The notes: generated by a model not told the origin, from the sequence alone. A DNA stretch of 45,463 bases from an uncultured Acholeplasmataceae bacterium (GCA_927441705.1 CAKMKH010000005.1:1-45463); one strand, 5' to 3'; shown: positions 7,375 through 17,355, counted from the first letter of the stretch. Made by a program: numbers and translations.

Positions 7375-9468
7375 ATGAAAGATATCAGCAAATCTATTCA
7401 AAAAGAAGATCATGTTGATAAAGTTTCTGGCAAAGCAATATACGTCAGTGATATAAAAATGGATGGAATGTTGTTTGCTAAAACTGTGAGATCTATTCAT
7501 CCAAAAGCTGAAATAAAGAGTATTGAAATCCCTGATTTACCAAAGGATTATTTTGTTGTTGATGAAAAGGATATTCCTGGAAAAAATTATGTCAAAATGA
7601 TATTTGAAGATTGGCCAATATTTGCTAAAGATCAAGTTAATTATATTGGAGAACCCATCATGCTTGTGATTGGAAAAGACAAGCAAGTCATCAATCAAAT
7701 CATTGATGACATAAAAATTGAATATAAAATATTAGAGCCTATGTTTGATTATCAAAAAAGTGTCATTCATAAGGATTTTAAAAAAGGAAACATCGATCAA
7801 GCTTTTGCTAAGCCATATAAGATCTTGTCACATACATATGAAACAGGGTATCAAGAACAAGCATATATTGAACCACAAGGGTTTATTGCCTATCCAGAAA
7901 ATCATAACAAAATTACATTAATCGGATCAATTCAATGTCCATATTATGTCAAAAATGCTGTTGTTTCAGCACTTGATTGTAATGATGACCAAGTACGCGT
8001 GATACAACCTACAGTTGGTGGTGCATTTGGTGGGAAAGAAGAATTTCCATCAGTCATGGCATGTCAACTTGCAGTTGCAGTTAAAAAAATAGGGAAGCCT
8101 ATAAAAATGATTTATGAGCGTGAAGAAGATATGGCAGTAACTACTAAACGTCATCCTTCAAAAATTAAACTAACTGCAGCTATTGATGAAAACAATCATA
8201 TCAAAGGAATTAAAGCGCATGTATCTTTAGATAGTGGCGCTTATATAGGGTTAAGTGGTGTTGTTTTATATAGAGCAATGATTGCATCAACAGATGCTTA
8301 TACCATTGATCACTTGGATGTATCTGGTGATGTCTATGAAACTAATACTGTTCCAAATGGAGCTTTTAGGGGATTTGGTGCACCACAAATGATTTTTGCT
8401 TTTGAAATGTTTATGAATCACATCGCAAAAGAACTTAATATTGACGTCTTACCTTTTAGATTAAATCATTTAGCTAAGCAAAATGATTTAACCTCTACAA
8501 GTGGTATATTTAGAGATCCAATCATTATGAAAAAAATGATTGATAAAGCGATGAAAATATCTGATTACAAACGTAAATATAAGAATTATCAAGACCCATT
8601 ATCTTTTAAAGGTATTGGGATGAGTTGGTTTTTGCATGGATGTGGGTTTACGGGTAGTGGTGAGAGTACACATATTAACGCAAAAGTTAAGTTAAAAAAA
8701 GATAAGGATGATCAAGTCTATATTTTAGTAGCTGCAGTTGAAATGGGACAAGGTGCTAAAACAGCACTAAAAAAGATAGTTGTTCAAACACTAGATATTC
8801 CATCTAAAAAGGTGACTTTTAATAATCCAGATACTGATTTTGTTCCTGATTCAGGACCAACGGTAGCATCTAGAACGATTATGATCGTTGGTGGTCTGCT
8901 TGCTAGAGCAGCATTGAAACTTAAAGAGTCTTGGAAAGATCATGAAGAAATGGAAGTTGTACAAGCTTATGAACAACCCGAATATATTAAATGGGATGAA
9001 GATACGATGCAAGGTGATGCATATCCTGCATATTCTTGGGGAGTTAATATTGTTGAAGTTGAAGTATCACCAGTAACTTTTCAAATTAAACTTAAAGGTA
9101 TTTGGAGTGTCTATGATGTAGGTAGGGCAATTGATAAACGAATGGTTTTAGGTCAAGCTGATGGTGGTATTGCACAAGGTGTTTCTTATGGATATTTAGA
9201 AGTTATGAAACATGAACAAGGGCGTATTAGACAAAAAACAATGACAGACTATATCATTCCAACTTCAATGGATATGCCTAAAACTACAACTGTTATTATG
9301 GAAAATCCTTATATATTAGGGCCTTATGGAGCAAAAGGCGTTGGAGAATTGACTTTAGTTGGTGGAGCACCTGCTGTTGCTCTAGCAATTGAACAAGCGA
9401 TTAAAAAGAAAGTAAAGAAAATTCCAGCAACACCAGAATATTTGATGGAGTTGATTGATCATGAGTAA
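7375..9468 (+). CDS. xdhA: Xanthine dehydrogenase family, molybdopterin-binding catalytic subunit
   Basis: A complete 697-residue catalytic subunit. It contains an N-terminal KVSGKAIYVSDI segment, the VGGAFGGKE cofactor loop (about residue 215), GAFRGFGAPQ (about 322), AVEMGQGAKT (about 456) and GAKGVGELTLVGG, in which Glu at about residue 658 is the family's catalytic base. It hydroxylates a heterocycle at the Mo centre using water and passes electrons to the 2Fe-2S and FAD subunits encoded immediately downstream. The preceding AAAGGAGG is a strong ribosome binding site. The substrate cannot be read from sequence; hypoxanthine/xanthine or a related oxopurine is the natural guess from the neighbours. 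The order catalytic, Fe-S, FAD is complete. Confidence 0.92.
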   Translation: MKDISKSIQKEDHVDKVSGKAIYVSDIKMDGMLFAKTVRSIHPKAEIKSIEIPDLPKDYFVVDEKDIPGKNYVKMIFEDWPIFAKDQVNYIGEPIMLVIGKDKQVINQIIDDIKIEYKILEPMFDYQKSVIHKDFKKGNIDQAFAKPYKILSHTYETGYQEQAYIEPQGFIAYPENHNKITLIGSIQCPYYVKNAVVSALDCNDDQVRVIQPTVGGAFGGKEEFPSVMACQLAVAVKKIGKPIKMIYEREEDMAVTTKRHPSKIKLTAAIDENNHIKGIKAHVSLDSGAYIGLSGVVLYRAMIASTDAYTIDHLDVSGDVYETNTVPNGAFRGFGAPQMIFAFEMFMNHIAKELNIDVLPFRLNHLAKQNDLTSTSGIFRDPIIMKKMIDKAMKISDYKRKYKNYQDPLSFKGIGMSWFLHGCGFTGSGESTHINAKVKLKKDKDDQVYILVAAVEMGQGAKTALKKIVVQTLDIPSKKVTFNNPDTDFVPDSGPTVASRTIMIVGGLLARAALKLKESWKDHEEMEVVQAYEQPEYIKWDEDTMQGDAYPAYSWGVNIVEVEVSPVTFQIKLKGIWSVYDVGRAIDKRMVLGQADGGIAQGVSYGYLEVMKHEQGRIRQKTMTDYIIPTSMDMPKTTTVIMENPYILGPYGAKGVGELTLVGGAPAVALAIEQAIKKKVKKIPATPEYLMELIDHE

Positions 9469-9934
9469 TATAAAATTTAAATTAAATCATAAGGATGTAG
9501 AACTAGATATAGATCCAAGTATGAGATTATTAGATGTTTTAAGAACTCATTTTGGTTTAACTGGTCCTAAAGAAGGTTGTGGAGAAGGAGAATGTGGTGC
9601 GTGTGCTGTTTTATTAGATGGGCACATCGTTCATAGTTGTTGTCTACCTTTAGCTAACGTTTCTAATAAAGAAATAGTGACTATAGAAGGTTTTGCGCAA
9701 ACGAAAAGATATCAAGTATTAGCTGATGCAATGCGTAAAGAAGGTGGGTCTCAGTGTGGTATATGTACTCCAGGGATGATGATTGCTGCTGAGAGTTTAT
9801 TAAATCAAAATCCAAAACCTACAGAAGAAGAAATTCGTATAGGTCTTACAGGAAATTTATGTCGTTGTACAGGATATAACATGATTATAAAAGCGATACA
9901 AAGCGCTTCTAAAAAAGGTGATGGCTTATGGTAA
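9461..9934 (+). CDS. xdhC2: Xanthine dehydrogenase family, 2Fe-2S subunit
   Basis: A 157-residue small subunit with both 2Fe-2S clusters. The plant ferredoxin-like site is CGEGECGACAV with a later Cys (cysteines 40, 45, 48 and 60). The helical-domain site is QCGICTPGM and GNLCRCTGYN (cysteines 99, 102, 134 and 136). It transfers electrons between the Mo centre and FAD. I chose the ATG at 9461 over an in-frame TTG at 9455; it overlaps the stop of the catalytic subunit gene (9466-9468) and sits about 10 bases after GGAG. The gene in turn overlaps the FAD subunit gene by 7 bases. The symbol is a label for the subunit only. Confidence 0.92.
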   Translation: MSNIKFKLNHKDVELDIDPSMRLLDVLRTHFGLTGPKEGCGEGECGACAVLLDGHIVHSCCLPLANVSNKEIVTIEGFAQTKRYQVLADAMRKEGGSQCGICTPGMMIAAESLLNQNPKPTEEEIRIGLTGNLCRCTGYNMIIKAIQSASKKGDGLW

Positions 9935-10767
9935 AACATATGATTCCTAAAAATTTAGAAGAAGCGATTCTATCTTTAAATCAAGATGATTACCAAGTGA
10001 TTGCTGGGGGCACTGATTTAATGATTCAAAAAAGAAATGATGCAGATCTAGCGCCACTATTTAAAACAAATATGATTTATGCATTTAATTTAGATGAATT
10101 AAAATACGTCATAAAAGAAAAAGATAGAATAAGAATTGGATCTATGACATCTTTAGAAACACTGCTGTATCATCCTGATGTGCCGCAATTACTAAAAGAT
10201 GTCATCATAGAAGTAGCTTCGCCAGGGATTAGAAATGTTGCTACACTTGCAGGTAATATAGCTAATGCATCACCTGCTGGTGATACATTAGTTGTGCTAT
10301 ATTTAATGGATGCTATGGTTGTTTTATCAAGTTTAGGTAAAGAAAGACATCTACCTATTGAAAAAGTCATTTTAGGGCCTAGAAAAACATCAATTAATAA
10401 AAATGAATTGATTACTGAAATTATTATACCTAATAACAATTTTACTAAAGCATCTTGGGTTAAAGTTGGAGGAAGAAGAGCTGATGCAATTTCTAAAGTC
10501 TCTTTTGTTGGAGCGATTACTATCGATCAAGATATGGTTGTTGATTTTAGAATAGCTTTAGGCGCTGTTTTTGCAACTGTTGTAAGAAACAAAGAGCTAG
10601 AAAATCTTTATAAAAATATAAGTGTTGAGATATTAAAAAATAATATCATTCATATTTTGAATCAGTATCAAGATTTAATTAAACCGATTGACGATCAAAG
10701 ATCTAATAAAACATATCGGAATCGAGTTGCACTTAATTTGATTGAAGATTTTATAAGAAAAATATAA
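9928..10767 (+). CDS. xdhB: Xanthine dehydrogenase family, FAD-binding subunit
   Basis: A 279-residue FAD subunit of the CO dehydrogenase/xanthine dehydrogenase flavoprotein family. The FAD-binding motif VIAGGTDLMIQKR lies near residues 24-36. The second conserved region GIRNVATLAGNIANASPAGDT (around residues 96-116, split here for length: GIRNVATLAGN then IANASPAGD) contacts the isoalloxazine. The C-terminal CO_deh_flav_C-like part follows from about residue 170. It accepts electrons from the 2Fe-2S subunit and passes them to NAD or another carrier. The start at 9928 lies inside the preceding gene; an alternative in-frame ATG is at 9940. Confidence 0.9.
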   Translation: MVKHMIPKNLEEAILSLNQDDYQVIAGGTDLMIQKRNDADLAPLFKTNMIYAFNLDELKYVIKEKDRIRIGSMTSLETLLYHPDVPQLLKDVIIEVASPGIRNVATLAGNIANASPAGDTLVVLYLMDAMVVLSSLGKERHLPIEKVILGPRKTSINKNELITEIIIPNNNFTKASWVKVGGRRADAISKVSFVGAITIDQDMVVDFRIALGAVFATVVRNKELENLYKNISVEILKNNIIHILNQYQDLIKPIDDQRSNKTYRNRVALNLIEDFIRKI

Positions 10768-10782
10768 GCTAGGTGGTGCTAT

Positions 10783-12507
10783 ATGGATTATCAAAAAATC
10801 ATGAAAATAGCAAGAGGAGAAATTAAAGCTGAACTTGTTTTGAAAAATGCAAACATTATAAATGTATATAGTGGTGACATAGAAACAGGTGATATTGCTA
10901 TTGAAAATGGAACAATCGTTGGGATTGGTTCTTATCATGGGAAAATAGAGCATGATATCAATCATAAATATGTTGCACCTGGTTTTATTGATGGACATGT
11001 ACATATTGAATCTTCAATGCTCACCCCTCCAGGATTTTCAAAGATTGTTGTCCCTAAAGGCACAACAACTGTTATTGCTGATCCACATGAAATCGCAAAT
11101 GTTTGTGGATCAAAAGGCATAGAGTTTATGCTTAGTAGTAGTGATAACATACCACTTAATGTTTATATGATGATACCATCTTGTGTGCCTGCAACAAAAG
11201 ATGAAAATAATGGATTAACTATTACTGTTAATGATATTCAATCATTTATGAATCATCCAAGAGTTATCGGCTTAGGTGAAGTGATGGACTATCCTTCTGT
11301 TATATATGGTGAGGAAGATATTCATAAAAAAATTGAATTAATGAAAGAAAGAAAAATTGATGGACACGCACCAGATATTATGGGTAACGATTTAAATGCT
11401 TATATTGCTGCTGGGGTACAAACAGATCATGAGTGTTCAATGGTTGAATCTATGATTGCTAGAATTAAAAGAGGTATGTATGTTCATTTAAGAGAAGGTT
11501 CACAAACAAGAAATACAAATGCACTTTTAAAAGGATTGAATAAAGATAATATCAATCGTGTGCTTTTTTGCACCGATGATAAACATCCGTTTGATATTAA
11601 AGAAGAAGGACATATAAACTTTAATGTCAATCTTGCGATAAAGTCAGGAATATCAGCAATAGATGCCATTAAAATGGCAACATTAAACGCTGCTAACTGT
11701 TATGGTTTGTCCCATTTAGGTGGTATTGCACCTAACAAACAAGCTGACTTAATCGTCTTTAGTGACTTAAGTCAGATCGAACCAGAAACAGTATACTATA
11801 AAGGAAATATTGTAGCAGAAAACGGTAAACCTTTGTTTGAAGCATCAGCAAATATACCTAAATCAGTTACGAATACGGTTCATTTAGAGGATGATTTATC
11901 TTTTGATTTATATTTAAATAGTCCAAAGGTTCGTGTCATCGGATTAATTCACAACAATATAACAACCCATGAATTGATTAGAGAAGTTAAGGTGGAAAAC
12001 AAAAAGTTTGTTTATGACAAAGATAAAGATATATTAAAACTTGCAGTTATTGAAAGACATCATCATACTAAAAATATAGGTATCGGTCTTGTCGAAGGCT
12101 TTGGTTTAAAAAATGGGGCATTAGCAATGACAATTGCTCATGATTCTCATAATTTAATTATTGTAGGTTCATCTGATTATGATATGAAAATAGCAGCTAA
12201 GAAGATTCAAGAGATTCAAGGAGGCATCGTTTTAGTTCAAAATGGTGTTGTAAGTGAATATTTGGAATTAGAAGTCGGTGGCATCATGACAACTCATTCT
12301 GAGCTTATTGTTGAAGAAACATTACTGAAAATGAAAACAAAAATTCAAAGGATGGGACTTAATCCTGATGTAGATGATCCTTTCATATCATTAGCATTTC
12401 TTGCTCTACCTGTTATTCCTAAATTAAAATTAACTGATAGAGGCTTATTTGATGTTGATTTATTTAAGATTGTTCCAATTGAAGTTAATAAGAAGGTGAA
12501 AAATTGA
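10783..12507 (+). CDS. ade: Adenine deaminase
   Basis: A 574-residue adenine deaminase of the bacterial AdeC/Ade amidohydrolase type, converting adenine to hypoxanthine plus ammonia. Characteristic motifs are PGFIDGHVHIESSMLTP (about residues 66-82), GLGEVMDYP, DGHAPDI, DHECSM and CTDDKHP, the last from the metal site. The C-terminal domain (after about residue 390) with GLVEGFGLKNGALAMTIAHD is typical of this family. The length matches the family. AGGTGG lies a few bases before the ATG. In this operon it feeds adenine-derived hypoxanthine to the hydroxylase genes just upstream. It ends on TGA, which overlaps the TTG start of the next gene; this also shows that TGA is a stop here. Confidence 0.94.
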   Translation: MDYQKIMKIARGEIKAELVLKNANIINVYSGDIETGDIAIENGTIVGIGSYHGKIEHDINHKYVAPGFIDGHVHIESSMLTPPGFSKIVVPKGTTTVIADPHEIANVCGSKGIEFMLSSSDNIPLNVYMMIPSCVPATKDENNGLTITVNDIQSFMNHPRVIGLGEVMDYPSVIYGEEDIHKKIELMKERKIDGHAPDIMGNDLNAYIAAGVQTDHECSMVESMIARIKRGMYVHLREGSQTRNTNALLKGLNKDNINRVLFCTDDKHPFDIKEEGHINFNVNLAIKSGISAIDAIKMATLNAANCYGLSHLGGIAPNKQADLIVFSDLSQIEPETVYYKGNIVAENGKPLFEASANIPKSVTNTVHLEDDLSFDLYLNSPKVRVIGLIHNNITTHELIREVKVENKKFVYDKDKDILKLAVIERHHHTKNIGIGLVEGFGLKNGALAMTIAHDSHNLIIVGSSDYDMKIAAKKIQEIQGGIVLVQNGVVSEYLELEVGGIMTTHSELIVEETLLKMKTKIQRMGLNPDVDDPFISLAFLALPVIPKLKLTDRGLFDVDLFKIVPIEVNKKVKN

Positions 12508-13757
12508 GTTTTATAAAACAGTATAGATGTACATTATGTGACCAAACATTTGCATATAATAAACATATAATGACATGCCCTTCTTGTTGTGAAAAAGGGA
12601 TTCTAGATATCGAATATGATTATGAGTCGATGCGAAAATTTGTTGATTTAAACTATTTTAAAAATCAAAAAGATTTCTCGATGTGGCGATATATTCATTT
12701 GATTCCAGTGGAAAATAAACATATTGATCAAATGCTTCATATAGGATGGACGCCTTTATATCGCGTGAATGCTTTGGAAAAACAATTAAAAGTAAAACAG
12801 CTATATATCAAAGATGAAGGGGTAAATCCAAGTGCTTCACTTAAAGACCGTGCAAGCGCAGTTGCAGTCTTAAAAGCAATTGAGTGTGGATATGATAGTG
12901 TTTCTTGTAGTTCAACAGGAAATGCAGCATCTAGCTTAGCATGTCATGCTTCTCGCATGGGATTAAAAAGTTTTATTTTTGTACCTAAAAGAGCACCTGT
13001 TGGTAAATTAAATCAACTTTTAATTTATGGCGCTAAAGTCTTTTATGTTGATGGTGATTATAAAGATGCGTTTAACTTATCAAAAGATGCTATTGATGCA
13101 TATGGATGGTATAACAGGAATGCAGCAATCAATCCGCATTTAGTTGAAGGAAAGAAAACAGTAGCATTAGAAATTGCTGAACAACTCAATTTCTCATTAA
13201 CAAATTGGGTTGCAGTTTCAGTGGGTGATGGATGTACGATTGCAGGTGTCTATAAAGGATTTTATGATTTATTTCAATTAGGTTTAATCAAAAAGATTCC
13301 TAAACTATTAGGTGTACAAAGCACAGGATGTTCACCTTTTGTTGATGCATATTTGAATGGAGAACCCATAAAAGAAGTAGAAGAAAATACAATCGCAGAT
13401 AGTATTTCAGTAGGCATTCCAAGAAATCCAGTTAAAGCAATAAACGCAGTTAAAAAAACATTAGGTGCTTGGATTGCAGTAACTGATGAACAAATATTAG
13501 AAAGTATGAAAATCTTAGGAAGTAGTGAAGGCATTTTTGGTGAACCAGCTGGAGTGGCAGCTCTAGCGGGAGTGAAAGAAGCAATTAAAAATAAAATTAT
13601 CAAAGAAAATGAAACAGTAACAATCATCATGACTGGTAATGGTCTAAAAGATCCTTTAAATGCACAAAAAGCAGTAAAGGCACCAGCCTTAGTTAAACCT
13701 AGACTAGAAGACTTAAAACAAATACTAGAAATAAAAGGAGAAAAAAGACATGCCTAA
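12504..13757 (+). CDS. Threonine synthase-like PLP enzyme with N-terminal zinc ribbon
   Basis: A 417-residue fold-type II PLP enzyme. The N-terminus has a zinc ribbon (cysteines 9, 12, 25 and 28), as in many threonine synthases. The PLP lysine is in SASLKDRAS (Lys114). CSSTGNAASSLACHASRMGL and the glycine-rich segment SVGDGCTIAG are also family features. The start is TTG (12504), with AGAAGGTG upstream, and overlaps the ade stop. No threonine or homoserine genes are nearby, so a biosynthetic role is unlikely. In E. coli the comparable place holds YgeX, 2,3-diaminopropionate ammonia-lyase, also fold-type II. A beta/gamma-elimination or replacement on an amino-acid-like purine breakdown product is a reasonable inference. 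Confidence 0.8.
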   Translation: MSFIKQYRCTLCDQTFAYNKHIMTCPSCCEKGILDIEYDYESMRKFVDLNYFKNQKDFSMWRYIHLIPVENKHIDQMLHIGWTPLYRVNALEKQLKVKQLYIKDEGVNPSASLKDRASAVAVLKAIECGYDSVSCSSTGNAASSLACHASRMGLKSFIFVPKRAPVGKLNQLLIYGAKVFYVDGDYKDAFNLSKDAIDAYGWYNRNAAINPHLVEGKKTVALEIAEQLNFSLTNWVAVSVGDGCTIAGVYKGFYDLFQLGLIKKIPKLLGVQSTGCSPFVDAYLNGEPIKEVEENTIADSISVGIPRNPVKAINAVKKTLGAWIAVTDEQILESMKILGSSEGIFGEPAGVAALAGVKEAIKNKIIKENETVTIIMTGNGLKDPLNAQKAVKAPALVKPRLEDLKQILEIKGEKRHA

Positions 13758-15114
13758 AGTACCATTTGGACCAACATATGATGAAATGCTTAATCCAAAT
13801 CATATAGATCCTGAAATTAGAAAAAAAGCATTACATTCAAAAGAGGATGAACTCAATCCTATTAATTTATTTAATATTACTTGGAAAAATGAAAACAATG
13901 AAGTAAATAAAATAGTACTCCCTAAAGCATTAACAGGTATAGATGCGAATATTGTTGTTTTACTAGGGACATATTTTCCTTCCGGATCCCACAAGGTGGG
14001 ACCTGCATATTCAACACTTATTGAAGGTTGTGTAGATAAAGAAATTATTCCAGAAAAACATACTATACTTGGACCATCAACAGGTAACTTTGGGATTGGT
14101 GTAGCTTATATCTGTAATTTAATGAAATATGATTCTATCGTAATTATGCCAGATAATATGAGTAAAGAAAGATATGATAGAATTAAAAGATATGGGGCAA
14201 AACTAGATTTAACACCAGGTACTGAATCTGATGTAATCTTAACCTTACAGCGCACTTATGAATTAAAGAAGAATCCTGAATATAGATCTCTAGCTCAATT
14301 TGAATTACTACCTAATTATCGCTTTCATAGACATGTTACTGGTAACAGCGCGATTGAGGCTGTAAAGGGGATTGGTAATGGAAGAATTGCATGTTTTGCA
14401 TCTGCTCCAGGTAGTGCAGGCACACTTGCTGCAGGTGATCAGATTAAAACTGCATTTCCAGAAGCAAGAGTCGTTGCTTTAGAACCTTATGAATGTTCAA
14501 CACTGATGAATGGTGGTGTTGGTCAACATCGTATTGAAGGTATCGGAGATAAGATGTGTACGCTCATTCATAATGTTTTAACAACAGATTTTGTAGCTTT
14601 AATTAGTGATGAAGATTCTGTTAGAGGATTAAAAATCATCCATGATGCACCTCATATTTTAGTTGAACATGGTGTAGATCCAAAAGTTGCGAAACATCTT
14701 ACTGATTTATTTGGAGTATCTACAATATGTAATATCTTGGGTGCTATTAAGATGGCTAAGTATTTAAAGTTAGGTGTTAATGATAATATCGTTACGGTTG
14801 CAACCGATGGTTACGATCGTTATGAAAGTGTAATTGATAATTTAAATCACCGCGTTTTAGAAACTGAAGACTTTGTATTAAGAAGATGGTTTAAAGATAT
14901 CTTCTTAAATGTAAATACTGATCATGTAGATGATTTAAGATCGATGGAGAAAAAAGAAAGATTGTTTAAACAAAAAGAACACGATTGGTTAAGATTTGAT
15001 TATTCTATTGAATATTTAAATCAAATGAGAGATATGAAGTTTTGGAATGACGAATACGAATTGATTAAAACATTTGATCAAAAGATTTTGGAAAAAAGAG
15101 GGAAAGAATTATGA
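13750..15114 (+). CDS. Fold-type II PLP-dependent enzyme (cysteine synthase/ammonia-lyase like)
   Basis: A 454-residue PLP enzyme of the tryptophan synthase beta-like superfamily. The probable PLP lysine is Lys82 in [10 protein letters not shown]. The phosphate/cofactor-binding [13 protein letters not shown] (about residues 109-121) and [16 protein letters not shown] (about 215-230) motifs support the fold. The C-terminal 80 residues are a charged helical extension ([17 protein letters not shown]) not seen in plain cysteine synthases. It overlaps the end of the preceding PLP gene by 8 bases, so two fold-type II enzymes are made together. Proteins of this type sit next to ygeY and ygeW in purine clusters. 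An ammonia-lyase role comparable to YgeX is plausible; the exact substrate is unknown. Confidence 0.8.
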   Translation: MPKVPFGPTYDEMLNPNHIDPEIRKKALHSKEDELNPINLFNITWKNENNEVNKIVLPKALTGIDANIVVLLGTYFPSGSHKVGPAYSTLIEGCVDKEIIPEKHTILGPSTGNFGIGVAYICNLMKYDSIVIMPDNMSKERYDRIKRYGAKLDLTPGTESDVILTLQRTYELKKNPEYRSLAQFELLPNYRFHRHVTGNSAIEAVKGIGNGRIACFASAPGSAGTLAAGDQIKTAFPEARVVALEPYECSTLMNGGVGQHRIEGIGDKMCTLIHNVLTTDFVALISDEDSVRGLKIIHDAPHILVEHGVDPKVAKHLTDLFGVSTICNILGAIKMAKYLKLGVNDNIVTVATDGYDRYESVIDNLNHRVLETEDFVLRRWFKDIFLNVNTDHVDDLRSMEKKERLFKQKEHDWLRFDYSIEYLNQMRDMKFWNDEYELIKTFDQKILEKRGKEL

Positions 15115-16331
15115 TAAAAATCCCATTTGAAGATATATTAAAAAAAGCACATGCTTATGAAAAGGATATGACCAAGTTCTTAAGAGATATGGTTAGGATT
15201 CCTAGTGAATCATCTGATGAAAAAAAGGTGATCAAGCGCATTGAAGAAGAAATGATTAAAGTTGGATTTGACTCTGTAACTATTGATCTAATGGGCAATC
15301 TTATTGGACAAATCGGACATGGTAAACATATCATTGCTATGGATGGTCATGTGGATACCGTTGGTATTGGTGAAATTAAAAACTGGACATTTGATCCTTA
15401 TGAAGGATATGAAGATGAAGAAACGATTGGTGGCAGAGGAACTTCTGATCAAGAAGGTGGTATGGCATCAATGGTTTATGCAGGTAAAATCATTAAAGAT
15501 TTAAAACTTGAAGATGACTATACACTTTTAATTACCGCTTCTGTTCAAGAAGAAGATTGCGATGGATTATGTTGGCAATATATCATCGAAGAAGATAAAG
15601 TGATTCCTGAATTTGTTGTGATTACTGAACCAACATCGTGCAGGATATATCGTGGTCATCGTGGACGTATGGAAATAAAGGTAAGCACCCATGGGGTGAG
15701 TTGCCATGGCAGTGCCCCTGAAAGAGGAGATAATGCAATTTTTAAGATGGCACCAATTTTATTAGAAATCAAAGAGTTAAACAATAGATTAAAAGATGAT
15801 CCTTTCTTAGGTAAGGGAACGATGACAGTTAGTCAGATATATTTTAGTTCACCTTCGAGATGTGCGGTTGCTGATGGATGTTCTATTTCAATTGATAGAA
15901 GATTAACGCATGGCGAAACCTATTTATCTGCATTAGAAGAAATTAGAGCATTGCCTTCTGTAAAGAATAGTAAAGCTGTTGTAGAAATGTATACCTATGA
16001 AAGACCTGCTTATACTGGTTTGGTTTATCCAACGCAATCATATTTTCCTACTTGGGTCTTAGAAGAAGATCACGTTGTCTGTGAATCAACAGTAGATGCT
16101 TATAAAAACATATTTAAAAAAGATCCAATTGTAGACAAATGGACTTTTTCAACTAATGGAGTTTCTATTATGGGAAGACATAATATCCCTTGTATTGGAT
16201 TTGGTCCAGGACATGAAGAAGAAGCTCATGCGCCAAATGAAAAGACTTGGAAAAAGGATTTAATTGAAGCTTGTGCAATGTATGCAGCGATTCCACTTAT
16301 GTATTTAAAGCATATCAAAAAGGAGAAATAA
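15111..16331 (+). CDS. ygeY: YgeY-type M20 family hydrolase
   Basis: A 406-residue M20/DapE-ArgE-like metallohydrolase of the YgeY ('selenium metabolism hydrolase') group. Metal-site residues are visible: MDGHVD (His80, Asp82), [11 protein letters not shown] (Asp113), VQEEDCDG (Glu147/148), TEPTS (Glu173) and [13 protein letters not shown] near the C-terminus for the last His. The dimerisation domain lies around residues 185-295. Such enzymes hydrolyse amide or carbamoyl bonds of small amino-acid derivatives. In purine-degradation clusters, ygeY is always next to ygeW and a PLP lyase, consistent with deacylating or decarbamoylating a ureido acid before ammonia elimination (inference). It overlaps the preceding gene by 4 bases. 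Confidence 0.88.
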   Translation: MIKIPFEDILKKAHAYEKDMTKFLRDMVRIPSESSDEKKVIKRIEEEMIKVGFDSVTIDLMGNLIGQIGHGKHIIAMDGHVDTVGIGEIKNWTFDPYEGYEDEETIGGRGTSDQEGGMASMVYAGKIIKDLKLEDDYTLLITASVQEEDCDGLCWQYIIEEDKVIPEFVVITEPTSCRIYRGHRGRMEIKVSTHGVSCHGSAPERGDNAIFKMAPILLEIKELNNRLKDDPFLGKGTMTVSQIYFSSPSRCAVADGCSISIDRRLTHGETYLSALEEIRALPSVKNSKAVVEMYTYERPAYTGLVYPTQSYFPTWVLEEDHVVCESTVDAYKNIFKKDPIVDKWTFSTNGVSIMGRHNIPCIGFGPGHEEEAHAPNEKTWKKDLIEACAMYAAIPLMYLKHIKKEK

Positions 16332-16333
16332 AA

Positions 16334-17317
16334 ATGATACCACTATTTAAAGGAAAACACTTTATTACTTTAGAAGAATGGAATAAAGAAGAGATTGATA
16401 AACTTCTTGAAGTATCAAAAGAACTTAAAAGAAAATTTTTAAATAATGAACCTACAGATTACTTAAAAAATAAGACAGCTTTTTTAATGTTTTTTGAAGC
16501 ATCGACTAGAACAAGAAATTCTATGGAAGCTGGCATTGCTCATCTTGGTGGGCATGGCACATTCTTAGATGTTTCTACCATGCAAATTTCGCATGGTGAA
16601 ACTGCAAAAGATACGGCAACTATTTTATCATCTTATGGCCATGGGATTGCGTGTAGATATTGTAATTGGGGTATAGGAAATAAATATTTAAGAGAGATGG
16701 CAACACATTCAACTGTACCGATTATGAATCTTCAATGTGATATTTATCATCCAATGCAGGGCCTAGCAGATTTAATGACGATTCAAGAAGTCACTCAAAC
16801 TACGAAAAATTTAAAGGTTTCCATTATTTGGGCTTATGCAAAAAGTCATAAAAAACCAATTAGTGTACCTTTAACACAAATCTTGTTGTTTCCTCGATAT
16901 GGTATGGATGTGACACTAGCTTATCCTAAGGGCTATGACCTACCAAAGTGGGCTATAGAAAAAGCAAGACAAAATGCGATAGAAAATGGTGGATCATTTA
17001 AAATTACACATGATATAAATGAAGCATTTACAAATGCTGATATAGTGATTCCTAAAAACTGGGGAAGCTGGGTTAATAATCAATCAACAGAAGTCATTGA
17101 TGATCTTTTAGAATCTTATAAGGGTTGGAAATGTACAGAAGATATGATTGCTTTAGCTAGTCCAAATGTCTATTATATGCATGCTCTACCTGCTGATAGA
17201 GGTAATGAAGTAGAAGATTCAGTCATTGATGGTAAGCATTCAATTGTCTATCAAGAAGCTGAAAATCGTTTGCATACTGCTAAAGCAGTGATGGCAATGA
17301 CAATGGGAGACAAATAA
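16334..17317 (+). CDS. ygeW: YgeW-type carbamoyltransferase
   Basis: A 327-residue member of the aspartate/ornithine carbamoyltransferase family. The carbamoyl-phosphate site FEASTRTRNSME (about residues 54-65) and HPMQGLAD (139-146) are clear. The C-terminal MHALPADRGNEVEDSV block corresponds to the amino-acid-side loop of OTCases. The ATG at 16334 is chosen over an upstream in-frame ATG at 16271 because AAAGGAG directly precedes it and the family N-terminus fits. YgeW of E. coli is longer (near 396 residues), so this is a compact form. In the purine operon it probably runs in the phosphorolytic direction, moving a carbamoyl group from a ureido acid to phosphate. A carbamate kinase to make ATP is not in the window. 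Confidence 0.85.
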   Translation: MIPLFKGKHFITLEEWNKEEIDKLLEVSKELKRKFLNNEPTDYLKNKTAFLMFFEASTRTRNSMEAGIAHLGGHGTFLDVSTMQISHGETAKDTATILSSYGHGIACRYCNWGIGNKYLREMATHSTVPIMNLQCDIYHPMQGLADLMTIQEVTQTTKNLKVSIIWAYAKSHKKPISVPLTQILLFPRYGMDVTLAYPKGYDLPKWAIEKARQNAIENGGSFKITHDINEAFTNADIVIPKNWGSWVNNQSTEVIDDLLESYKGWKCTEDMIALASPNVYYMHALPADRGNEVEDSVIDGKHSIVYQEAENRLHTAKAVMAMTMGDK

Positions 17318-17325
17318 ATATAATA

Positions 17326-17352
17326 AAAGCCAATTCATGCGAATTGGCTTTG
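17326..17352. terminator. Bidirectional terminator between ygeW and guaD
   Basis: A perfect 11-bp stem (17326-17336 with 17341-17351) with loop ATGC, placed between the convergent ends of ygeW and guaD. The tails are only partly T-rich on both strands. It ends the long purine operon. Confidence 0.8.
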
Positions 17353-17355
17353 TTA

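Noticed and set aside
9455-9460. In-frame TTG start six bases upstream for the 2Fe-2S subunit
   Set aside because: The GGAG site is too close to it, and the ATG at 9461 fits both spacing and family N-terminus.
10170-10439. Minus-strand 89-residue open frame inside the FAD subunit gene
   Set aside because: Antisense to conserved FAD-binding motifs; no independent signals.
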